Assembly: GCF_943192935.1 (NCBI RefSeq)
Contig: NZ_CALPCI010000002.1
Span: 186,001-250,000, forward strand
Direction of reading: 5' to 3'
From: Limosilactobacillus caecicola
Lineage (GTDB): Bacteria > Bacillota > Bacilli > Lactobacillales > Lactobacillaceae
DNA: 64,000 nucleotides
Shown here piece by piece: positions 58,907 to 64,000 of this stretch. The notes below the pieces were generated by a model, which saw only the letters and a list, made by a program, of their open reading frames with translations, was not told the origin of the DNA and made no database searches. The first letter of the stretch is position 1. Every line of letters begins with the position of its first letter. Both the position numbers and the translations under genes were made by a program.

Positions 58907-59449
58907 ATGAAAACGACTATTTTATTATTTCACCCACATATGGACCAATCACGAGTTAATAAAGCCTTAGCAGTTGCTGCTGAAAAGGCCGGTTTTGAAG
59001 TCCGCGACATGTATGCTTTGTACCCAGACTTCAAGATTGACGTTCCAAAAGAACGGGCCATTTTGGAAAAATCTGACCGGATTGTTTTCCAGTTTCCTGT
59101 ATATTGGTATTCTAGCCCCGCTTTAGTAAAGCAATACGAGGACGACGTCTTTACTGGGAATTGGGCCTATTCTGGTGGGAAAGCCCTTTTGGACCACGAA
59201 TGGCTTTTAGCAGTTTCTCCTGGTGCCGACCAGGACGCCTACCAAAAGGATGGTCGGGTTCATTATACGATGCCAGAGTTGTTGCGTCCTTATCAGGCTA
59301 CTAGTGTACTAATTAAGACTAAGTTCTTAACACCATTTATTAGTTATAATGCTTCTAATATGAGTGATGATGAACTGGCTGAGCGAGCAAGGGAGTATGT
59401 CAAATACTTGCAAGAGCCAACCATTCCATTAGCTGAGGCTTACGGTTAA
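58907..59449 (+). CDS. NAD(P)H:quinone oxidoreductase-like flavoprotein (flavodoxin-like fold)
   Basis: This 180-aa protein of the KefF/MdaB/NQO1 group has ILLFHPHMDQSRVNKALAVAA (FMN phosphate loop), QFPVYWYSSPALVKQYEDDVFTGNWAYS and the LLAVSPGADQDAYQ loop. It reduces quinones or related electrophiles by two electrons with NAD(P)H. AAGGAGTGACTAAAGACA precedes the ATG. It is divergent from the SOS polymerase operon and closed by a bidirectional terminator. Confidence 0.9.
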   Translation: MKTTILLFHPHMDQSRVNKALAVAAEKAGFEVRDMYALYPDFKIDVPKERAILEKSDRIVFQFPVYWYSSPALVKQYEDDVFTGNWAYSGGKALLDHEWLLAVSPGADQDAYQKDGRVHYTMPELLRPYQATSVLIKTKFLTPFISYNASNMSDDELAERAREYVKYLQEPTIPLAEAYG

Positions 59450-59478
59450 AGTGCCAAATAATCAAAATATCAGGTAAA

Positions 59479-59523
59479 ATCAAATCCCATTCTCGAGTGT
59501 CAAACTTAAGAATGGGATTTTTA
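59479..59523. terminator. Bidirectional terminator
   Basis: AAATCCCATTCT...AGAATGGGATTT with T/A flanks between convergent genes. Confidence 0.88.
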
Positions 59524-59525
59524 AG

Positions 59526-60239
59526 TTATTCAGTAGCTTTATTGGCAAGGTGACGGGCACGTAATTTATCAAACACTTTATAAATTACTATTAGGACAAC
59601 GATAATAATCACTGCTGAAATAATTCGTTTGATATTGCCCTTCATGATGGCGTCTCCACCAAAGGCGTAGAGAAAAGAGGTTGGAAACATCCCAATTGTG
59701 ACCATTGCCAAGAAACGTTGCCGGCTGGCTCCCATTTGGACAACCGCGTAGTTAACCAGTGCACTAGGGACGATTGGAATCATATACCCAATCGTTAAGC
59801 CAATTAATGGGTGTTTCGAATCCGTTAAGCGTTGCATGGATTTATTGTGTTTAAACTTGTCTGAAAAGTGGATGTGGGTGATTAAACCAGCAACTAAACA
59901 ATTACCAATGACATTGCCAAGCCAATTAATAATTAAACCTAGGATTGGTCCGTAGCAGACCCCAGAAAAAATACAGATCACGGAATTGGATAAACCGGGA
60001 ATGGCGTTCATCATGGCAATGATAATAATTAACATTCCCATATCACGGTAAGAGTGAGCACGAATGAGGTGCATGAGTTTGGCTTCATTGGCATGGTTAT
60101 AATGCAAAATCAGGTTTAATTCTGGTTTGAAATCATGATAAATGACCGCAGCAGCACAAATGATCAAGATTACGGCAATGGTAATTAATAATGCTTTATT
60201 GAAGTAAGTCCTGTGGGATTCTGGATTTGTTTGCTTCAT
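59526..60239 (-). CDS. TVP38/TMEM64 (DedA-like, VTT domain) membrane protein
   Basis: This 237-aa polytopic protein has the VTT/SNARE-associated core: NAIPGLSNSVICIFSGVCYGPILGLIINWLGNVIGNCLVAGL and IPIVPSALVNYAVVQMGASRQRFLAMVTIGMFPTSFLYAFGGDAI. Related proteins flip lipids such as undecaprenyl phosphate or affect membrane homeostasis. AAAGGAACGAACGTTA precedes the ATG. The DUF2075 gene ends 18 nt upstream, so both may share a transcript. Confidence 0.87.
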   Translation of the reverse strand: MKQTNPESHRTYFNKALLITIAVILIICAAAVIYHDFKPELNLILHYNHANEAKLMHLIRAHSYRDMGMLIIIIAMMNAIPGLSNSVICIFSGVCYGPILGLIINWLGNVIGNCLVAGLITHIHFSDKFKHNKSMQRLTDSKHPLIGLTIGYMIPIVPSALVNYAVVQMGASRQRFLAMVTIGMFPTSFLYAFGGDAIMKGNIKRIISAVIIIVVLIVIYKVFDKLRARHLANKATE

Positions 60240-60256
60240 TAACGTTCGTTCCTTTG

Positions 60257-61486
60257 TTAGTCTCTTAATATATGATGATACAACTCCACTAAGGTTTGAC
60301 GCAAGCTTGGATCGTGGGCGTAAAGGTAAGTGCCGCGGACTCCACGTTTCATAATCACATTCAAGGCATTGTATAACATTAATTCCTCAAGCTGTTTAAT
60401 TTCTGCGGGATCAGTAAGGTCGGCCCGCTTTTTAAAAGCTTCCACGTCTGTGAATTTGTCTAGATTAACTTGCATGTGGTAACTATCAGGAGCTTGACTA
60501 AAAATTGGCCCAATGATGATCCCAGCATAATTTAAATCAAAGCCTTGACAAGTATAAATCGATCCAACCTCGTTAATGGTTTCTGGAATTTCGGCCCAGG
60601 GAATGGAGGTAAAGTTGTATTGATCCCAAGGCATTTTGAAGCGACCTTCCTTGATATAATGCTTTCCACCATCGAGCGTGGAGGGATAGCCAGATGTTGA
60701 CAGAATTCGTGACAGTCCAACTTCACGGTTGCGCTTGACGATCGCTTGCCGCATTTTTTCAGCATCATCATAGACACGAAAGTCATAGTGTTGTCGGCTA
60801 TTAGCGGGCAAGGGGGTGATCTGCCCGGCGGTAAGATTATTCATCCACTGGATAAGTTCATCACTCGCTGTCATACGGAATTGGTGTTTTAAATGGTATT
60901 CCGCGTGCGGGTATTGATTCGTAATTTGCCGTAGTCGCTCAGGCGTCCACAAACTTTTCATGCGCAGAACCTGGTATTGGTCAAAAACGAGAATGACGAC
61001 TTTAGAACGCTTGATTAATTCGACAAGCTGATTGTCGTGGTAAAAATTATTATAGTGATCAGGTTTAGACAAAAGTAGGTGCGCTTCATCTACAACCGTG
61101 ACATCTAATTTGCTAGCCGCTTTTGATAATTGGTTAATTAATGAAGTTGGTCGCATGAAGTCCTTTTTTAAAAGATGCGGCTGATGACCCGCAATTTCTC
61201 GGTAAACTTTCAAAATTTCAGGATGGTTCACGGTAAACTTATTGCGGGTCCCATACAAACTGCTTTGCTCATCAGTGCGCGCGGCAATCTGGAGTCGATT
61301 AAAGAGCTGGGACAAAACCACGCTTTTTCCCGTCCCTGCATCGCCAAAAATGGTGAAAATAGCCGGCGTTGATCGTTCAGCAATGTGTTTGTTCGTAAAG
61401 TCTAAAATTTCTTCGACCAACGCTTCCTGTTCAGACGTTAGCTGCTTGAGTGGTGATAATTTTTCAATTGCTGAATTGTTAGCCAT
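60257..61486 (-). CDS. DUF2075 (Schlafen-type) ATPase/helicase-like protein
   Basis: This 409-aa P-loop protein has Walker A TIFGDAGTGKSVVL (residues 46-59) and Walker B VTVVDEAHLLLS. A sensor-like HQFRMTASDELIQWM and the nucleic-acid-dependent motif GSIYTCQGFDLNYAGIIIGP follow. It parallels the C-terminal two-thirds of the protein at 25.8 kb, including the spacing of these motifs, but has no GIY-YIG domain. ATG at 61486 has AAAGGATAG upstream. An in-frame TTG at 61510 lies before that site. The family's physiological role is unknown. Confidence 0.87.
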   Translation of the reverse strand: MANNSAIEKLSPLKQLTSEQEALVEEILDFTNKHIAERSTPAIFTIFGDAGTGKSVVLSQLFNRLQIAARTDEQSSLYGTRNKFTVNHPEILKVYREIAGHQPHLLKKDFMRPTSLINQLSKAASKLDVTVVDEAHLLLSKPDHYNNFYHDNQLVELIKRSKVVILVFDQYQVLRMKSLWTPERLRQITNQYPHAEYHLKHQFRMTASDELIQWMNNLTAGQITPLPANSRQHYDFRVYDDAEKMRQAIVKRNREVGLSRILSTSGYPSTLDGGKHYIKEGRFKMPWDQYNFTSIPWAEIPETINEVGSIYTCQGFDLNYAGIIIGPIFSQAPDSYHMQVNLDKFTDVEAFKKRADLTDPAEIKQLEELMLYNALNVIMKRGVRGTYLYAHDPSLRQTLVELYHHILRD

Positions 61487-61674
61487 CTTTTCTCTATCCT
61501 TTCTATTCAATCTTGTCTATTATGCTACTGAGCTTTGTTCGAATCGTCAATCTTAAACAACAATGTTAAAATAACTGTCAATTAGTGATGGCAACGGTTT
61601 CCCATCTGTCTGACTTGGTGTAAAATGGTTAAGAATTAGTTTTGTAGTTACAGATGGTAAGGAGAAAAAGTCAC

Positions 61675-63444
61675 ATGAATCTTCATCCAGATTATCTATT
61701 AAATGAAGTGAACGAACCAGCAGACATCAAGGACATGTCGCTGGACCAACTTCACGAATTAGCAGACGAAATGCGTCAATTGATCCTGGAACGGGACGAA
61801 AAAATCGGTGGTCATGTGGGCCCCAACTTAGGAATTGTTGAAACAGCTTTAGCGTACCACTTTGTTTTTGATTCACCACATGACAAGGTGATTTGGGATG
61901 TTTCTCACCAATCATACCCACACAAAATGTTAACGGGACGAAAACAAGGTTTCTTAGACCCTGACCATTACGAGGATGTTTCCGGGTTCACCTCTCCAGA
62001 AGAGAGTGATCATGACTTTTTCCAGATTGGCCACACTTCGACTTCGATCGCCTTGGCAGTGGGAATGGCTGAATCCCGCGACTTACAAAAGAAACATGAA
62101 AACATTGTCGCGGTGATTGGTGATGGTTCCTTGAGTGGTGGATTAGCCTTTGAAGGGCTCAACAATGCCGCTAAATTACATTCTAATTTAATTATCGTGG
62201 TTAACGATAATAACATGTCCATCGACCACAACCAAGGAGGATTATATCAGGGACTTAAAGAACTGCGTGATACCCATGGGGACTCTGCCAATAATATCTT
62301 CAAGTTCATGGGTCTCGACTACCGCTACGTCGAAGATGGGAATAATCTTGCGGACATGATTAAGGTCTTCCAAGAGGTAAAGGATATTGACCATCCAATT
62401 GTCCTTCACGTGCATACCTTAAAGGGTGCCGGCTATCAACTAGCCATTGATAATGAAATGGCCTACCACTGGCGGGGCCCCTTCGATGGCAAAACCGGTC
62501 ACAGCACGACGCCAGCTCCCCAAGAATCTTACAGTAGTGCTGTGATTGACGAACTTCTTAAAGAAATTGATGCGGGTGTTGATATTGCGGCCATCAATGC
62601 AGCCATCCCAGGAATGTTTGACCTAAAGCGCTTTGAAAAAGCCCATCCAGATCGGTATTTTGATGTTGGTATTGCTGAACAAATGTCCGTTTCTTCGGCT
62701 GTTGCTATGGCTCAAGAGGGTACCCGTCCAGTAGTTTTTGAAAGTAGTACCTTTTTACAACGGGCTTATGACCAGTTGATTCATGATGTAGCCTTAAATG
62801 ACGTGCCAATTGTCATGATTGTGCGTGGCGGCACGATTTCGAGTGAGTCTGCTACCCACCAGGGAACTTTTGATATTTCTTACATCAGTTCCTTACCAAA
62901 TATCGAATACTTAACACCCACCAGTGTTGAGGAAATGATCTCAATGTTGCGCTGGGCCATTAAGCAAACTGACACCCCAGTAGTTATTCGCCAACCGGAA
63001 CGGACGCTCTTGCACCGGCCAGCAACGCAGAATGATTACAGTAACATCGATTATGAAATTGCCCACCAGGGCAGTGAAGTTGCGATCTTTGCTGTTGGCG
63101 ATTTCTGGAAACTGGGTGAAGAAGTGCGCGAGGAACTCCAAAAGAAGTTGAATATTGATGCGACATTGATTAATCCCAAATCAGTGACTAATATCGACCC
63201 CGACGATTTACACCACCTCCAGGAAGATCATGACATTGTCGTTACTCTTGAAGATGGCAACCTGTCCGGAGGGTTTGGTGAAACAATTGACCGTTACTAC
63301 AGCGCTAGCGAAATGAAGGTTCTTAACTTTGGAGCCCCACGTGAGTTTTCCGATAATATTCCATATGATGTGCTTGCCGAATGGTACCACTTAACACCTG
63401 AATTGATCGTTGATGATATTGAAAAAGTTGTGCATCAAATTTAA
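61675..63444 (+). CDS. dxs: 1-deoxy-D-xylulose-5-phosphate synthase (DXS)
   Basis: This 589-aa TPP-dependent transketolase-fold enzyme condenses pyruvate and glyceraldehyde-3-phosphate. The active-site His is in GGHVGPNLGIVE. The TPP/Mg motif GDGSLSGGLAFEGLNNAAKLHSNLIIVVNDNNMSI is present, as are the partner Glu in VGIAEQMSVSSAVAMA and a C-terminal transketolase domain. It is slightly shorter than the usual 620 aa. No other MEP-pathway gene is in the window, and lactobacilli normally make isoprenoids by mevalonate, so DXP may serve thiamine or pyridoxal synthesis. ATG at 61675 follows AAGGAG by 13 nt. Confidence 0.9.
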   Translation: MNLHPDYLLNEVNEPADIKDMSLDQLHELADEMRQLILERDEKIGGHVGPNLGIVETALAYHFVFDSPHDKVIWDVSHQSYPHKMLTGRKQGFLDPDHYEDVSGFTSPEESDHDFFQIGHTSTSIALAVGMAESRDLQKKHENIVAVIGDGSLSGGLAFEGLNNAAKLHSNLIIVVNDNNMSIDHNQGGLYQGLKELRDTHGDSANNIFKFMGLDYRYVEDGNNLADMIKVFQEVKDIDHPIVLHVHTLKGAGYQLAIDNEMAYHWRGPFDGKTGHSTTPAPQESYSSAVIDELLKEIDAGVDIAAINAAIPGMFDLKRFEKAHPDRYFDVGIAEQMSVSSAVAMAQEGTRPVVFESSTFLQRAYDQLIHDVALNDVPIVMIVRGGTISSESATHQGTFDISYISSLPNIEYLTPTSVEEMISMLRWAIKQTDTPVVIRQPERTLLHRPATQNDYSNIDYEIAHQGSEVAIFAVGDFWKLGEEVREELQKKLNIDATLINPKSVTNIDPDDLHHLQEDHDIVVTLEDGNLSGGFGETIDRYYSASEMKVLNFGAPREFSDNIPYDVLAEWYHLTPELIVDDIEKVVHQI

Positions 63445-63454
63445 TCTTTAGTCT

Positions 63455-63502
63455 AATGAAAAGAAGCAGATCGAGAATCTCGGTCTGCTTCTTTTCATTG
63501 AG
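63455..63502. terminator. Bidirectional terminator after dxs
   Basis: AATGAAAAGAAGCAGA and TCTGCTTCTTTTCATT form a 16-bp hairpin between convergent genes. It overlaps the 3' end of the gene at 63495. Confidence 0.88.
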
Positions 63503-63758
63503 CTTGCTGTAAAATCTGTGCCTGTACCGTTTCAAGTTGGTCGGCAGTGAAATTAATATACCGTGCTGCTAGACGGGGGCTAAAGTGAGCATCATCAATT
63601 AAAAAGTCATGAATGCTCATGGCATCAAGCCCAGCATGGCGAAGGTGTTGAATAACCATGGCAGCAGCAAACGCATCCGTCTTGGCAACCGAAAGAGCCG
63701 CTGGGGCCGCCTCAATGACTCCTTGTAAGTAACCAAGCATGAAAGTACGATTCATCAT
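63495..63758 (-). CDS. Hypothetical protein, 87 aa
   Basis: This small helical protein contains NRTFMLGYLQGVIEAAPAALSV and ends FTADQLETVQAQILQQAQ. I do not recognise a domain. ATG at 63758 has AAGGAG 6 nt upstream. The next codon (63755) is also ATG. The longer open frame to 63917 is a shadow of the upstream gene. It overlaps the signal of the partial membrane-protein gene (TGATAATG), so the two are co-translated. Confidence 0.7.
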   Translation of the reverse strand: MMNRTFMLGYLQGVIEAAPAALSVAKTDAFAAAMVIQHLRHAGLDAMSIHDFLIDDAHFSPRLAARYINFTADQLETVQAQILQQAQ

Positions 63759-63760
63759 TA

Positions 63761-64000
63761 TCATCTCCTTATAAAATGTTGCTGAAAAATTTGGACGCCG
63801 GCGGCACAAGCAAATGAAAGGAGCCAGGTACCTACCCAAAGAAACGATAAAATTAGGTATGGGTGAGACATAGCCATGTTTTGCAAAGCAAACCCACGCC
63901 ACAAGAGCTGCTCCCAAAACACATTGCCGAGGTACGCCGGATAAGCTAAGGTGGCTAAATAATGAAACAGTTGTTGAATTTTACGATAGTGATGGTACTG
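63761..64000 (-). CDS. Membrane protein C-terminal part, cut by window edge
   Basis: The frame is open from the right edge to TGA at 63761 (79 codons). The peptide has two hydrophobic segments (LATLAYPAYLGNVFWEQLL and LILSFLWVGTWLLSFACA) and ends GVQIFQQHFIRR. The pattern is like the last helices of acyltransferase-3 family membrane enzymes, but too little is visible to be sure. It is coupled to the small gene downstream. Confidence 0.65.
   Translation of the reverse strand, partial: QYHHYRKIQQLFHYLATLAYPAYLGNVFWEQLLWRGFALQNMAMSHPYLILSFLWVGTWLLSFACAAGVQIFQQHFIRR

Noticed and set aside
63495-63917. 140-aa protein at the right edge
   Set aside because: Its first 50 codons overlap the partial membrane-protein gene in another frame. 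AAGGAG marks the real start at 63758.

Overview
The window is chromosomal DNA from a low-GC Firmicute of the Lactobacillaceae. A heterofermentative lactobacillus, for example of the Limosilactobacillus group, fits best. The evidence is strong AGGAGG-type ribosome binding sites, T-box leaders, a CcpA cre site, a CopY-type repressor, a YSIRK-like/LPQTG surface protein, 2-hydroxyacid dehydrogenases, and a bd oxidase with DHNA prenylation but no menaquinone ring synthesis. Species assignment is inference. I see no insertion sequence, prophage, CRISPR array or rRNA.

Layout. 1-8.3 kb: truncated GH3 beta-glucosidase, tRNA-Ala/tRNA-Lys, an NhaC-family transporter behind an apparent leader-peptide attenuator, L-asparaginase, DHA2 efflux pump, tRNA-Gln, amino acid permease. 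8.5-18.2 kb: CPA1 Na+/H+ antiporter, HAD phosphatase, an ApbE flavin transferase followed by two NADPH:FMN reductases (one carrying a C-terminal tail with apparent flavinylation motifs), cysteine desulfurase, DUF554, small hypotheticals, M20 peptidase. 18.2-32.4 kb: a T-box rich amino acid zone. It holds an unusual one-Stem-I/two-antiterminator T-box before an orphan solute-binding lipoprotein, a T-box before a ketopantoate-reductase-like gene and an aminotransferase, a GNAT, an ABM-domain protein, a thioesterase, a probable small RNA, DUF4767 lipoproteins, a GIY-YIG/DUF2075 fusion, an SMR pair beside a gene remnant, and a T-box before a hydratase-like gene and an L-hydroxyisocaproate-type dehydrogenase. 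An OCD-family enzyme and an autoregulated XRE regulator follow. 32.5-44.4 kb: TauE/SafE protein, two CrcB proteins, then the respiratory block cydABCD, ispB (opposite strand), menA and ndh. 44.6-51 kb: surface protein, glyA, GntR regulator, AEC transporter, D-2-hydroxyacid dehydrogenase. 51-52 kb: a dense noncoding region with a probable CcpA-controlled small RNA, stacked terminators, a structured segment and an orphan copY. 52-64 kb: UbiB kinase-like protein, GNAT, VOC protein, YjeM-type transporter, SOS-type umuC/yolD pair, quinone-reductase-like flavoprotein, TVP38 protein, a second DUF2075 ATPase, an orphan DXS, and two genes at the right edge.

How genes work together. NDH-2, prenylated DHNA (IspB + MenA) and cytochrome bd (CydAB, assembled by CydDC) would form a minimal respiratory chain that depends on external heme and probably external DHNA. 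The aminotransferase and the several 2-ketoacid reductases form a transamination/reduction route for amino acid carbon skeletons, two of whose units sit behind T-boxes. ApbE and the tailed FMN reductase look like an enzyme-substrate pair.

Most interesting candidates: the possible flavinylation tail on the FMN reductase, the Tyr-rich leader peptide attenuator before nhaC, the split tandem T-box, the cre-controlled small RNA at 51.1 kb, the GIY-YIG-DUF2075 protein with its nuclease-less paralog, and the cyd/ispB/menA arrangement that resembles a noncontiguous operon.
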